64,000 nt of DNA from Stenopsyche tienmushanensis (GCA_008973525.1 WACJ01000042.1:248001-312000); one strand, 5' to 3'; counted from the stretch's first letter, positions 22,395-34,894 are shown. Numbers and translations are program-made. The notes: generated from the letters alone by a model not told the origin.

Positions 22395-23485
22395 ACACTA
22401 ATGTGATTGTACATCAAAATTCCGGTTTATATTTGAATCCGCTCGTAAAATCCTATTTGTATACTTTTTAAGCATTGCTTTTGTGCTGTGCTCTTAAAAG
22501 TTTAATTTTAAACTATATTTATCTTCCACGATTTTAAAGCTCTACATAAAATTTTATTATCTATTGCTAGCGCTTTCGCCATTAAATTGCTCGCCGCGCT
22601 CTATTGACTTCGGTTGACCACCACTGCGTTTGACAATTACTGTCACAGGTGCTTTCTACACGCCGAATAATATAACTTAATTCCAGTCGTTTTTAACCGG
22701 TAATTCGCGATCCGCATACGACCTTCCATAAGCTTTTATGAAAGCCGGGATCGTTTCAACAAATTCTCAATTCAATGTACAGAATGTAATGTTTGGCTTT
22801 CTTTTTATTTTTATAGAAAATTTTACTTCAAAAATGATGTTAAACGAAGTTATCCAGATAAAACAAACGGCGGGGCTGTATCACCACCCATTGTGCTGAT
22901 AGTACAAGTATATTTTTAAGTGAAACAATTCTTAGAACAAACCATTTCTCTAAAGTGCTCATCCGATGTAATCTTCGCGTACTTTAAGCCTTTGAGCATT
23001 TTACAAAAATAAATTATGGATGCTTAAAGAAATGCCGTACAACTACTTACATTTAGAAAGCGAAACGTGTCATTTTAAAGTACTTGGATAGCATAGGCGA
23101 CCGTCGTTAATTTAATTTGACCCCATTTAAACACACTTGTATCAACATTTTAAAATGAGATTTGATCATACATGAGCGAAATCTTTAGAAAAGCTGCCAA
23201 TTCATAGGAAAATTGGATTACATGTCCGAGATAACATTGTACATATACATCTTTATCTGATAAACCCACTTGTTATACGCCCAAGCAATCACAGCAGAAC
23301 TATCTTCAATATCCATTCAGGCATGGAGAACACAACCGAACTATCCAATTGATTTGCACACCTCAACTTGCAATTAATGTTATGGTAAACTAGTTATAAG
23401 CCACGTGATCGTTTGGTATTTCTCAGAAGGATTGCGGAAATGGACCCTTAACAACCCTCATAATTTCAATTTGAAAATGTCTTAT
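22395..23485. other. Intergenic, nothing recognised
   Basis: No supported gene. Confidence 0.5.
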
Positions 23486-23489
23486 ACAT

Positions 23490-23696
23490 AGGGTCATCCA
23501 AATTGAGTGTAGATATCTTTCCTGAATAACACAAGGATTCGTATCACCTTAGATACCGACAATTTTGCATATTAAAAGCCATGATTAAAATTGTATTACC
23601 TTTTACTAAAACAAAATGGCTTACATTATTTAAAAAAAAAGTTAAATATAAACATTATATACTGCTAATATCTAGGCGTTTCATTTTGTTGACCCT
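23490..23696. mobile_element. Short TIR element (MITE), AGGGTCA ends
   Basis: The left end is AGGGTCATCCAAATTGAGTG then TAGATATC. The right end read inward is AGGGTCAACAAAATGAAACG then TAGATATT. The 207 bp interior is non-coding. The target duplication is not clear. Confidence 0.55.
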
Positions 23697-23954
23697 TTAA
23701 AATTCATCCAAAAATGTATCTAATTCTATCAATTCATCTAATAAATTTGCATTCAATATTCACAATAGCACTGAATTATTTTTAAGCATTATCTATTAAG
23801 GTTATTAAAGATGATAGGTTTGATATAATTTACATTTTCTATAATAAAATCAATATATTTTGCAGAAAAAGTGATCTTACTGAAAATAACACGGCTATGA
23901 ATGTTCAACAAACTGAGACATGATGTACAATGGTTTGTAAATGAAAATCAGTTA

Positions 23955-24025
23955 CGAGATTGGGGGAAGCCGGCGAAAAGAACGATCCGCGGCCAAGACG
24001 ACCGGTCGACTCTAAGATCTGAACC
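23955..24025 (+). repeat. LTR-like family C fragment
   Basis: Contains GCGGCCAAGACGACCGGTCG, shared with 54702-54725 and, in reverse, 3757-3785. Confidence 0.45.
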
Positions 24026-24029
24026 AACT

Positions 24030-25980
24030 CTCTCATCAACTATAACTTGTTCCATTTGGTAACCTTTACGTCTTTTATATCAGACTTAATTTTTTTATCG
24101 CTCTTATCGTCATTATTTCTCATTTTTACAAAACCGTTTGCATTTTTTTTTCTTGTATTCTTATCCAAAAATATGATTGTCATTGCATTAAATAATTAAC
24201 AAATTGCTCATCTAGATAATATCCATAGATAAATTTGTATTTTATTAGTTCAATAAATACTCTATTTCTTAGAATTTCTCTGTCATTTTATATCATGCTT
24301 TGAAGAAACACCGTATCAAAACAGAACCATTATCAGAGAATGGATGCAGTTCGTCTTTTGCGTCCTTATTTACGTTGAAAATCTCGCTCATTTTCACTTC
24401 GTCTTTATCTTTTTTCCGCTTTATAAAGAGAAATGGCTTTAATATCAGTATTATTTGTTTTTCCGAAGCTCACTCGAAAGTCCTAGTCCTTTAGCAATGG
24501 ACCCGTTCACATCCATATATCAAGGAGATATTCGCCTCGGCTCTATCTCGGCACCGTATAAAATACCTTCTATTATTTTTTTATACAGCTTTTTTGCCTG
24601 AAATTGCGTTTAACCTTGCGAGACAAAGGATTCCATGTTAAAAATTAATAAGCTCCCTTCCGCGGGGCAAAAAGCTCGACCAAGTTTCACGAGACAGATA
24701 ACCTCACCCTCGAAACCCTAAATCATTTCACGGTTTGGCCCACTTAACCTACGAAACGTGGGCCCCACCAGCTTCCTGACCTTTGCTTTACGACTTGATA
24801 TATTACCAGCTATGTCTCTCTTCATAAAAAAAATATTAATGCGAAGAGCTAAACTTGATTCAAAATTAAATACTACTTCCGCGCAATACTTTCCAGGACA
24901 TTCACTCTTTCCGCTCGATTCTCTCGTGTGAAGCCTACAAATCGGATTAAAATCAAATAAGGAGCTAAAATATTGTAGGTAAGCATTTTTAATATGCTTG
25001 TACCCTATAAAACGCCAGGATTTAATCCATTATACCAATCAAATTAAACCAACCAAAAAACGTTTTCCGTCGTTCATCGCAGCCAACTCGTCGGTCGGGA
25101 CCATTAACTACAAATCGCGCCACAATCGTTCGTGATCGATCACACATCGCGTTAGAGTGTTCTCGCTCATCAGACAGGATCCGTCAACGCTAAAATACAA
25201 ACTTTATTTTTTAAATCAGCCTTTTGGCTTCCCAAGAAAATGTCCATAAATATAAAGCCAAATAGAAGAGCGCTTCCGCTTCCGTGCGACGATTCCGACA
25301 TTAAAATGAAAACAGAATCCGAGTGCAATTACATTAAGTGAATTTTCATCTGAATCTTTTAGGAATTTCATCTCAGCTTTTCGAGTGCACGTTCGCTTTG
25401 CCAAAAATATAGTTTGTCTAAGATATCCGACTCGAATATTTCAACTATAATTAACTGACCTACATACGGCTTAGATCTTATTAATTTATGGAATATTATC
25501 ATTACATACATCCTGTTCGAGCCGATAGATAAAATAATTTTATCAAAAATGTATTATTTAAAAGCACTCTATGTACGAAGGATCTAAGTATTATGTTCTA
25601 AAATAGAACGAGGAATTACCGAAATTATTATTTTAATTGATAGCAACTCCCATGTTGATATTATTTCCAACCCCCATAACCACGTTATTAAATATGAATA
25701 CACGGCGAACAATAACATTGAATCAAAAATCTTTTGACCCATCCCGGTTACATATTTATTCACCTAAAATACGAATTCCCAGCCTTTTCTGGGTCACGAT
25801 CCCCTATTAGAATAACTGAACAAATTTTGTCATATTTGCATAATATTGCATTTTTAATTGAATGAAGAAATTATTGTATTTGCAGTTAGATAAATTATCA
25901 AAAGTCAAATTCAATATGTATCTTACCTTTTTAGCTAAATAGAAATATGGAAATAAATTTATCATCAAAGAAGCAAGGTT
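24030..25980. other. Intergenic, nothing recognised
   Basis: A locally GC-richer block at 25060-25200 stands out but has no coding support. The reverse-strand frame at 25216-25404 shows no domain. Confidence 0.5.
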
Positions 25981-25984
25981 CAGT

Positions 25985-26155
25985 TACGTGGTTTATTGCT
26001 TGAGGTCACGTGTAGCGCGGACTATCTCTTTCTCTCCCGAGAGCAGAGCTCAGCCGCTGTATTGCGCGCGCATCCTTCCCGCGCTTCGCTTCACCAGAGC
26101 AATATGCGCCAACATGGTGCATCTGCTAAACCGGTGAAAAAATCTGGGCCTGGGC
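25985..26155 (-). repeat. Helitron-like family H fragment
   Basis: Shares TTATTGCTT, ATTGCGCGCGCATCCTTCC and AATATGCGCCAACATGG with the copy at 20628-20990. Terminal blocks are missing. Confidence 0.5.
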
Positions 26156-26237
26156 AATTGAAGAGAGGAGGCTCAAAACAGACGAAAATGGCGGCAAGAG
26201 TTGCCGGTGGCCGGGGCTCTTTGATAGGGCTATAAGC

Positions 26238-26960
26238 GCCACCATTAAAAGCTTTTTTGTGCGGAAAATCGCATAAAAAACTATGATTTACATAGAAAAC
26301 GTAAAGATGCGTTTCATGGATATTAAAAACCGCATAACTTTGAAACAGCTATATAAAATATATCCAAAGTCGCATAAAAAAAAGTTAATAAAAAAAACAG
26401 TAAAACAATAAGGCATTTAAAAAAAAACAATTTTTGGAAACATTTAAAGGACGTCTTGCTTTAAATAATTAAAAAAAAAATTTTGACATATAGTCTGCTA
26501 GTAATTAATTACCCAGTTTGAAGTAAATTAATTAATTAAAACTTGAGATATGATGTCAAACGCGTTGAAAAAATGGTTCGAGGAAAACGCGTTAAAAGAT
26601 TTCATTATGGTAGGACCGCCCAAGTTGCCGCTTCACTAAAATAGCTATAACGCCGTAGGTAGTTGGAATTTTGGAAATTCCTTTGGAGAATGTACATATT
26701 TTTAAAAGTCGAAACATAAGAAAAATGCAAAAAAAAAACTAAATCTTTTTTTTTAAATCTAAACCAGAATGCGTGGTCGTAATTCATCGATAGCAGATGT
26801 AATATGCAAATTATAGTTTTTTTTCCAAATTTCGGTTAGTTTTGATTATTTATTTCCTATTTTATCCAAAATATCTCAAAACATACTTTTTATGAAATTA
26901 AAAAAAATGCTTTAAAAAACCGCACAACTTCGAAATCGCACAAAAAGAGGTTTGAGTTTA
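26238..26960. mobile_element. Possible pogo-like non-autonomous element
   Basis: The left side has TTTTTTGTGCGGAAAATCGC and the right side, read inward, has CTTTTTGTGCGATTTCGAAG and GTTGTGCGGTTTTTT. The two ends therefore share the GTGCG/GCGATTT elements in inverted order. A fragment with TTTTTTTATGCGATTTTGAAG is at 58700. No transposase. Confidence 0.4.
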
Positions 26961-26964
26961 TTTC

Positions 26965-27610
26965 TATGAAAATCACTATTAGTTCACGAAAAATTTGACA
27001 CGCCTTCTGTGCCGTCGAACAGTAGCCATTTGTGAAAGAATGACACACTTACTAATTAATCATGAACGATCTATGGTACACATGCTGTATCATCAGCATT
27101 AAAATAAACCACATTTATATTAAATTCATATTTTAACTTAATAACATAAATGATATTCAGTTATTAATATTTCCTTTCCAAAGGATATAATAATTCCCTA
27201 CCGTATTCCTTGAAAGATGAAAGATTTATCCAAGGAAAAAATATTTCTTCGGTAATTTACAAATCGATTCATATAATGGTTGAATTGCTTGCGCGCTCAA
27301 TTGCTGAAATTCCTATAATAATGCTATTTAAATCATATTCAACGGCCAAATACTCGCAGGGAGCCAAATAAATCAAAGATAATTCCTCAATTAGTCATAT
27401 TTCTTTATCTTATACGACCCATTAGCGGTTAGTAGGTAATTATTATGATTTATGTATGTTGACATTTTATAGACCGCTCGCGTATTTTTGCGTGTTTCTT
27501 AAGATAATCCTTATAGCGCAATATATATTAGATTACTTTGATTTACACTGCTTAAATAATATGAAAGATAAGCATAGCTTATGTTATACACTCAGTAGCA
27601 TTCTTCTATA
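26965..27610. other. Intergenic, nothing recognised
   Basis: No supported gene. Confidence 0.5.
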
Positions 27611-27613
27611 TAT

Positions 27614-27780
27614 GAGGGTCATCTGAAAAGTCGGGTTATAAGGGCACTTGAGGCTGGGGATTTTTTTGTTTTATTTGGTCCCACGTGCTTATCAGCCATT
27701 TTGTTAAATCACAGTAAATTCTTCCGGTGGAGAGGTCGTCACGCGCTCCCACCACACTTTTTCCACAACTGGACCCAAAC
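27614..27780 (+). mobile_element. mariner-family 5' end fragment
   Basis: It begins GAGGGTCATCTGAAAAGTC, a typical mariner terminal repeat, and runs into the leader TCAGCCATTTTGTTAAATCACAG and CGTCACGCGCTCCC shared with 15369-15420. The coding region is lost after the start region. Confidence 0.65.
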
Positions 27781-27789
27781 CTTCATAAT

Positions 27790-28685
27790 TATCATATTTT
27801 TTTACAATACTCCATTGCTTTTAATGAATATACATAAAGTTTTTAATGTGTTCACGAACTTGCTGCATTAGCACAGCATTCGAATGCTGGAATACTCTAT
27901 ACTGTAAGTTTATAGCATATATATGTGTTATCTAAACAATCGTATGTATTAAATTGCGCTCTGCCGGCGGGGAAGCCCCAACTGGCAATCTGCCGAGTCG
28001 TATTTACGCCTCATTACCCTAATGTGCTACTATTAAACACTTCGTTTGTTCATAATATTCCGTATGATTGTTCAAAGATGATGCGTTTAAGCGCCCTCAA
28101 CTGAAGACAACGCGCTAAGACCCATTCCGAATCTTCGACTACCGAAAGTCATAAAGCGAGGGGGGGCTATTAAGTTTAGTTTGGTGGGATTCGGCCCACT
28201 AATGGAAGTTTCAAGGTATAGACCCTTATCTCTGAAAGTCTCCTTTATTAGTTAATTTGCTGAGAAATAGGTTTGATTTAGTCAGTTTCGTGTACATAAC
28301 GTCTCCTTCCGATTGCAATCACGAAATATATCACACAAGTTTTGTGATCGGGAAACTTGTGGAGCTTTGACATTTGGAGTGGTCCCTGCCAACATACATG
28401 TTGCTCTACAAACCTTCATTATTTACATTATGTAAGTTATACGAGCATTGAAACTGTCAAATATACACAAATACAATTTAGTAGTGTAAATGTTGATAAA
28501 TACCAATTTACTAGAATCCTATATATAAATCATCAACGAAATAAAACAGCTTCGCCAGGTTAAGTGTTACCAATGTAAAATGTATTACTTACACAGATTT
28601 TTTCTATTTTACGGCTCAATCAATGTTTAAAGCCATTTTCGTTAGAATCTATTAGAATTTGAAAGGCTAAAAATATTACTTCGCC
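27790..28685. other. Intergenic, nothing recognised
   Basis: No supported gene. Confidence 0.5.
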
Positions 28686-28689
28686 GTTT

Positions 28690-28765
28690 TCTGTGTTCTG
28701 GGTTACCGGTAAAAATTATTCCCACTACCAGTTTACCGGTTATTTACCGCTAAATTAAAATAATT
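28690..28765. repeat. Possible hAT-type terminal fragment
   Basis: GGGTTACCGGTAAAAATTAT and AGTTTACCGGTTATTTACCG are the repeated sub-terminal motifs seen at hAT ends. Only one end is present. Confidence 0.3.
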
Positions 28766-28782
28766 AAAATAAAGAAATATAC

Positions 28783-28931
28783 ATGGGACCATTGCCAACT
28801 ATTTTGACATGGTGTTTCATGGTGTATATATGTTTTTAAAAATGTGATCGCCAGCCACACCTCCTGTAAAATTCGAACCCAAGATGATTGAGTTATGAAT
28901 CCAACCGCTTAACCAAAAGACTACCTACAGG
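28783..28931 (-). mobile_element. tRNA-derived SINE, second copy, 3'-truncated
   Basis: The reverse complement opens CCTGTAGGTAGTC and keeps AAGCGGTTGGATTCATAACT and a B box GGTTCGAATTT. It then matches the body of the 4977 copy up to GGCAATGG. It lacks the last ~40 bp and the poly(A) tail and has more substitutions, so it is older. Confidence 0.85.
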
Positions 28932-28934
28932 TAC

Positions 28935-29275
28935 AATAAAGCCTAATAACTAATCCTTTATTTATTAATAATATTTATTTTTTTGGGTATAATAATTTTT
29001 ATAGACATTTATCCATTGATTCGAATAATTCCAAGATTCCAGTATTTACATTTGGCATGCAAATTCACATTAATAATATGTGGTTCAATATTGCCAGAGT
29101 CGAAATATAAAACTTTTAATTCCACATACATATTTACAATAAACTTTAATTTTAAAATGCCTGTATCTATACCTAATTAATGATACAATAGACCTAAGTG
29201 TAGCTCAAGAAGTTACGTGTAAAAGCAAATCAAAGTAAATCAATATACATCAACTTATCACTTATAAGTCGTCGG
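28935..29275. other. Intergenic, nothing recognised
   Basis: No supported gene. Confidence 0.5.
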
Positions 29276-29279
29276 ACGG

Positions 29280-29345
29280 AAAGAGGTCCCAGCTGCGAGA
29301 CAGCAAATGATACCGACGGGAAAAATGCGTGTTCCCCCGTCCAAG
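29280..29345 (+). repeat. LTR-like family C fragment
   Basis: GCGAGACAGCAAATGATACC and CCGTCCAAGGCCATTG match the reverse of 3780-3850. Confidence 0.45.
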
Positions 29346-29349
29346 GCCA

Positions 29350-31335
29350 TTGATATTGGCTTGCATACTCACATATTGATTTCTAGCACGCACAATATGC
29401 AAAGTGATCCATTGTACATCGATCTCCAATATTGACATTAATTAGTGTTAAAGATGAGCACAGTAAAATAGCAAATTAAAAGACACAACTTTAGCGCGTC
29501 CCTAATATCAAATCAACAAATTTAACGATCAGCTGAAATCATCAAATCAACAAACGCACGGAAAGTAGCAACATTAACCCTTTCGAACCGGAGAGCACAC
29601 ATGCTACGCTCTAATGTAAATCCACTTTTCTGTCTGTAACAAGCTTGATTTTTGCCTATTGATGTGTTGCGAAAATAAAAAGACAAGATTACTATGCAAG
29701 CCTGCCAGTTTATTTCTGCAAGAGTGGTGATACTCAGCTAATAACGCCACTCCAGAACAGTCGAGGGGGAATAACAAAATTGGTCAACGATAAGAATGAT
29801 GCGAGTATCTTATTTATCAAAACAAACGCCTGCTCTCAAGACAACACGAATCTTATCTTTGTTAATAGCTTGTCCGACGATAAGTAGTAAGTTTAGATGT
29901 GTAGGGGTACTTTTACGGCGCAACTTTGCCGTCGATGCACGAGTGTATGATAGGGTTAAACAAGTAAATAAAATGTCAGTCATTTTTACCAATTTATAAC
30001 AATTCTTGAGACCTGCAAATAAATGACTTATACATACAAGATTAAAATTATATTTTAGGTGCTCATAATAAATATTATACGTACTTAATATTACAATGCT
30101 TTGAAAGTTACAATATTTTAATCAAGTTCCTCTCCAACAACTTCAGCCACCTCTATCGAAATCCTAGCCACCTTGTATCGAAAGTAGGCGACGTTCAATT
30201 AACAATAATTAGCATTAAACTACTTGTGGACAAAATGGCAGTGTTGTAGATTTTAATTTGATGTCAGTATTCACAAATTGTTATTAATGTCCGCAACATT
30301 AAGGGTTGATAGTAACTTTCCTTATTTAAGGATGCAATAAGTCGGAATATCCCTGGATAAATATTAAGACGACTATGAAAATATTCTAAAAACATTATAA
30401 ATGGAATGAGACATAAAAAAGCTGAAATTCTGGGTGATAAGAAGACAAACGCTGCATTCGCTCGACGATTCATATCCCGGACGTTATCCACCCATAAATG
30501 TCACATATGACAAACGACGCTAAAAGTTACCCTTAGACCCAAAACGTCATCATTTTTAGATTTTCCATCAATAAAAAAATGACGCGTCAGGGAGCAATAT
30601 TTAAGAAAGATCTAACATCCGCTTAAAGCTCACATTGGAACGTTGAACTCAAGTCGTATTCGATTTTTCTCCTCGTGACCCATCAAAAGGGCGATAATCC
30701 TAATAAAAGCCCAACCGATACATCTCCAATTTAATGTTTAGTATGGCACTTGTTTATTCGATGCCCTTTGGCAACTTCGCCGTTTCATTTCCGTTTATAC
30801 TCGTTCCGTTTGTACTTGTTTACGGTTATACGACCGTGGATGTTCGCATAAAAACGTGGAGAAAATGCAATCGCTTCAGTGCCTCTAAGATCATTCCAGT
30901 TTATTAGAAGATGCTAATAGAATTGAGACGAGCGTAATCTATCTGCAAACATCTACGTCGATGACATTTTAATTATCTAATTTTGTGCTAATGGACTATG
31001 AGGACGAAATTAACATTTCAAGCATTTCAAAGCGAACGGAATTATGCTCTGAAATTGTCGTTGATGGTCTATTAATTAACTGAACGGAAATAGGCGTGAT
31101 GCGGCAACTAAAAACCGATGATTTATCGCATTTGAGATGTATTTAGTGCCACAAATACTGTAATATTTACAAAATTATGTGTTATAATAAAAAATAGGAC
31201 ATTTCAATCGAAAATTAATGGCTTAGGATGAAATAAATTAGCCATAAACGTCAAAAAGCACCATTTAAATTACCTTTTGATTCTGAAAATATCGATAAAA
31301 TAGTGCATTATTTTGTTTTTAAAGCTGAAGATATA
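29350..31335. other. Intergenic; one TTAA-type terminus
   Basis: TTAACCCTTTCGAACCGG at about 29574 resembles the piggyBac-like ends at 5553 and 61940, but no partner end was seen. A 26-codon reverse-strand frame at 30118-30198 looks peptide-like but is bounded by stops. Nothing else is recognised. Confidence 0.45.
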
Positions 31336-31339
31336 CACG

Positions 31340-31475
31340 TGTATTGTTTATGTTTAAGCGAAGAAATGAACGAATATCGTATGCTATCAACGGTGTTAAG
31401 GTTCATTTATTAATATACAAGATTGAATCAAGCTGCGCGGTCCTATGAGTAAAATGGATTTATAGGGACAATAAT
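31340..31475 (+). repeat. Dispersed repeat family F, copy 1
   Basis: TGTATTGTTTATGTTTAAGC, a TATACAAGATTGA block and GCTGCGCGGTCC...ATGGATTTATAGGGACAATAA are shared with 54855-54945 and 58505-58640. Non-coding, class unknown. Confidence 0.6.
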
Positions 31476-31677
31476 CATAACTCTCTAATCAAAGGTTTAA
31501 TACAAATGCTGTACAATATTTTACAAATTCGACTATTTGAAACTGACAAAGATATTACAGTCTTCATTTTTTTTCAATGTGGAGTCATTGTTGCTATTGT
31601 AGCGTGGGCGATTTACCATCCCCACATAGTAGCGCTGTTAATCTGAGCAGATTTACCGATATCTTCCGTCTCTCTTT

Positions 31678-31737
31678 AGGTGCAATGTGTTATTTTAACA
31701 GCGCCATCTCTTGTGGCCCTACGGAGACATTGCACCT
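31678..31737. repeat. Hairpin inside the LTR
   Basis: AGGTGCAATGTG at 31678 pairs with its complement ending CATTGCACCT at 31737 around a ~36 nt loop. The same motif pair (AGATGCAATGTGTC / GACACATTGCATCT) brackets the nested element at 31811 and 32461. Confidence 0.6.
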
Positions 31738-31827
31738 GCATACCGACGGATCGCTTCTTACGCGTTCACACTTATACAAAAACGTTCAAACAGTAACATT
31801 CTGTCTCTTCAGATGCAATGTGTCAAT

Positions 31828-32432
31828 TTAAGGGACGTTCTGCCTTGTTGGGCCTAAAAATGATCTATTTTTTTTGACATTTTTTATGCAAAAATTATTA
31901 AATATAGAATATTTATATTTAGTGCGTTGTCTAAGCTATCTTTATTGAACATAAAAATATTTTTTAAAGTTTACCAATGTATAGTAGCGAAACGTATGTC
32001 GGTGCGCGAATGATGACATCCTTCATCACGGAAGTCCTAAATCCTGAACTGATGATTTGCAGCAAATAAATTTAACATATTTTAACTTTGTATAATATTG
32101 TATATAGTTTGACCTATAATTAAGAATAAATATTGTAAAATAAAAAAATAGTGAGCGATTGAAGAAATGCGCGTCTTTTTACCAACATTTTTTGTAGTTT
32201 TTTGTTCATTAAATATATATTTTTTAATATTTTAAAATAATTATAAGTCAAACGATAAAGACGTTAATTGTATAGATGTTAGCCAAATTTTATAAAATAT
32301 GCTCATCTAGAGCGATTGGGAACACTTCCGTGAGCTTGGAGAAAGTAGTCTCGAGAAAAACCTCATTTTTCCCCTCCTCAGTTTCATGCAGCAAAGGGTT
32401 TTTTTAATCAACAAGACAGAAACGTCCCTTAA
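31828..32432. mobile_element. TTAA-bounded non-autonomous TIR element
   Basis: The left end TTAAGGGACGTTCTGCCTTG and the right end read inward TTAAGGGACGTTTCTGTCTT match over ~24 bp. TTAA at both borders fits piggyBac-type targeting, though a TA target cannot be excluded. The interior is AT-rich and non-coding. Confidence 0.7.
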
Positions 32433-32668
32433 TATGAGTATAATCTTCTGTTATTCTATGGACACATTGCATCTACATAAACAAAATTAATCATTTAAGA
32501 CGACAGTATTTCTATCAGCACGCGACTGTTTCCATTCCAATACTCTTCACCACCACGGCTCGATAGCAGAACGAACCCGCATGCAAGCGTGATCATCTCA
32601 AAGATAACGCAGAAGCAGAGAGCGGCCCCAGGACTCTGCTCTGAGGGCGCTCCCGCTCTACGTTACAC

Positions 32669-32688
32669 TGGTGTCAGAAATGAGATTG
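32669..32688 (+). promoter_or_regulatory. Possible primer-binding site (tRNA-Leu type)
   Basis: TGGTGTCAGAAATGAGATTG resembles the complement of the 3' end of a tRNA-Leu (TGGTGTCAGGAGTGGGATT). It lies one base after the LTR end, as expected for the start of reverse transcription. It has about four differences, in keeping with an old copy. Confidence 0.45.
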
Positions 32689-32699
32689 TTAAGATGCTG

Positions 32700-33175
32700 A
32701 GCCGTTATAGATGAGAGGTGGTAAATATGTTGAATCGTAGGCAAAGAAGATTAAAGAATCTGTTGGCATCCAACTCTAGGACGACATGGTTGATTGTGCG
32801 TCAGCTTCATTGGATTCGACGCACCTTTTTAGTATCAAATAGAAGTATATTATTAAGTAAGTATATTATTATATATTTCTATTTGTAATGATTATACCCT
32901 TAATCAATTATTTATATTATTCTAGACATTTTCTAGAAGAAATTTCTATAAACGAATTCTAAATTCAAATCCTCTGCGTATTATAGAAACAGAAATGTAA
33001 AAAAATATGCTAACTAACGAAATATCAATCATTAAAAAGCGTAAATTCCTATTAGTGATTTATTAAAATACAAATGTAATATCTTATTTTTCAACATTGA
33101 AAACTATACTGTACAGTCTATCCATTTGTCGTTTATATGTCCGTAGGAACGCTTGAAAAATTAAATTGTTATATT
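32700..33175. other. Retroelement leader remnant, then AT-rich DNA
   Basis: No gag frame is recognisable after the primer site. Confidence 0.4.
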
Positions 33176-33179
33176 TGAA

Positions 33180-33460
33180 AAACAGTCCAGTGATGCTACT
33201 CTTAGTAAAACCAAAGTGTTTGATTGGATCAAAAAGATTAATAAAAGTCTAAAAGTTGAGAAATACTTTTCTATATGATAGACAAACGCTGAATACAGTC
33301 TACTACTGTCAGCTGCTAAACGACGCTAAAGTTGCTTAATTAAAACGAATAATTACGCGTTGCGCAACAGAGCACGCTGCTTCTCCCCTTCTTTCTTCGG
33401 CGACGGGATCAAGAAGCTTCTCACCCGATGGAATGCATTTTTAACAATGCACTTTTCAAC
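33180..33460 (+). mobile_element. Internally deleted mariner derivative, second copy
   Basis: The HTH block DATLSKTKVFDWIKK (33190-33235) is followed by ~100 bp of unrelated sequence. The inverted N-terminal DNA AAAACGAATAATTACGCGTT and GCGCAACA (33335-33365) comes next, then the C-terminus FFGDGIKKLLTRWN. The junction matches that of the copy at 22107-22390. The first N-terminal copy is lost here. Confidence 0.65.
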
Positions 33461-33474
33461 GATTCAAGCATATT

Positions 33475-34505
33475 TGATTGTAAAATATGATGCTAAAATT
33501 TCATCCTTGAGGGCGACACAAGATAAAAAGCTGTTTGTTTCAATGCTCTAGAAAACATATAAATTGAGATGACATCCCATATCTTGTTTGCGCATCCTGT
33601 GCGCTAAATCCAGGCTATGAACGATGATTTCGTCGCACGAGTGGACGATGCATTCCTGGAATAAATTGCAAATATTTTATTTAGAGCTGTCTAAAATTGT
33701 GCGCTCTTGCGATTTTCTGCGCTCTAAGTATATTCACAATTTAATTAATTAACTCCCTTTTGAATCTTTATTGGTTCCATCCATGGAAGTTAGTTGGATT
33801 CGTAAAATTTTATAATCTTGTTGTGGAGCTCGATGCTGCCGTTATGCTTTTTAATTATTTTTTCTTGTTCCATCGCTTAAAGTAAGTAGAAAGTGTCTGA
33901 ACGTAGAGTTTCCCTTCTTAATCGACAGCCGGACACGGGGTACGTCCGCAATCTTATTACGAGGCCTAATGTCGGAAAAGTCTTTAATTTGTTTTACCAT
34001 CATTAGGGGAAAATCCCCAACTTTGCTCGGGAAAATTTCGCTGTTTACACGGAAATTTCGAGTAAAAAATCCAATTTCTTCCTCTGCAAGGGAGCTTCGG
34101 ACGGCTCGTTGGGCAGACTTCTGCAAACTTTTAAATCAAGCTTTCGAATAGTCGGATGTAAAAGTGTTATTCGGTTTATTTTATCTAATTATCTTTTCAC
34201 CGACATATTTTGCACTTGTTATAAAAACGTAAACGAATTTCGAATATTTTAAGGACCTAAAAGTAATGGGACACGTAAAGTAAAGTAACCCGTAGCACTT
34301 TTTATATATTGCACAAACACAGCATAATATTTTAGCTATCAATTTATATTGTGTGAAAAGGAGAAAATGTTAAGTACAAAGGGTGAACCTTTAGATATAG
34401 CTTTAGGAACTAAGAATAACATCATAATGATGCATCCCAAAAGTCATGAAACATTTTTTTTTCCACATTCCTAATACTCGCAACGTATTTGAATCGGTTG
34501 GATGA
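33475..34505. other. Intergenic, nothing recognised
   Basis: Reverse-strand frame 33851-34126 is open for 91 codons but has no recognisable domain and overlaps another open frame; treated as chance. Confidence 0.45.
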
Positions 34506-34512
34506 GATATAT

Positions 34513-34836
34513 GACCATAACAAGAGCATGGCAAAGCAGGCGCCCGCCTCGGGCGCAATTGGGCTTGGGGCGCAAAACGCAGAATACCGACCCGGTTGAG
34601 AGTTGCACATGCTTTTTACTCAACCACACAACACAACATGAACTAACATTGATTGACTTTGTACGTTTTTATAATATATTAAGTTATCTTATTTCTCTTT
34701 TCTTTGTTATCGTTATTTTCAGTTATGGCATTCTATCAGCGGTCCGAAAAGCGGACCGATTGAGCATATAAACATTATAGCCACTCGGTCCTCTTTTAGG
34801 GTTTTTTGCGGCATTTTCTATGATCTGTACGATCAC
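34513..34836 (+). repeat. Family A dispersed repeat, copy 3
   Basis: Starts CCATAACAAGAGCATGGCAAAG, passes GCGCAATTGGGCTTGGGGC and the hairpin CGGTCCGAAAAGCGGACCG (34740-34758). It ends near ATCTGTACGATCAC, the counterpart of the 18887 border. Confidence 0.7.
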
Positions 34837-34894
34837 TGAAGCAACGTGGCGTTTTGACACTTTCTATCATAGTATTTTTTACAAAAGTAATCGA

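Larger units (their letters stand above)
31598..32667 (+). mobile_element. LTR of an LTR retrotransposon carrying a nested element
   Basis: It starts TGTAGCG and ends CGTTACA, the short inverted TG...CA ends of an LTR. It is followed one base later by a sequence that fits a primer-binding site (32669). Its start matches the LTR-like element at 6322. The 605 bp element at 31828-32432 lies inside, so the original LTR was about 465 bp. No second LTR and no gag or pol were found; only a short leader follows. Confidence 0.55.

Noticed and set aside
30118..30198. 26-codon minus-strand frame (NVAYFRYKVARISIEV...) as a conserved exon
   Set aside because: A stop lies directly upstream in frame with no splice acceptor between, and no family was recognised.
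32700..33000. gag gene after the LTR primer site
   Set aside because: No frame longer than ~30 codons and no zinc knuckle or capsid motif.
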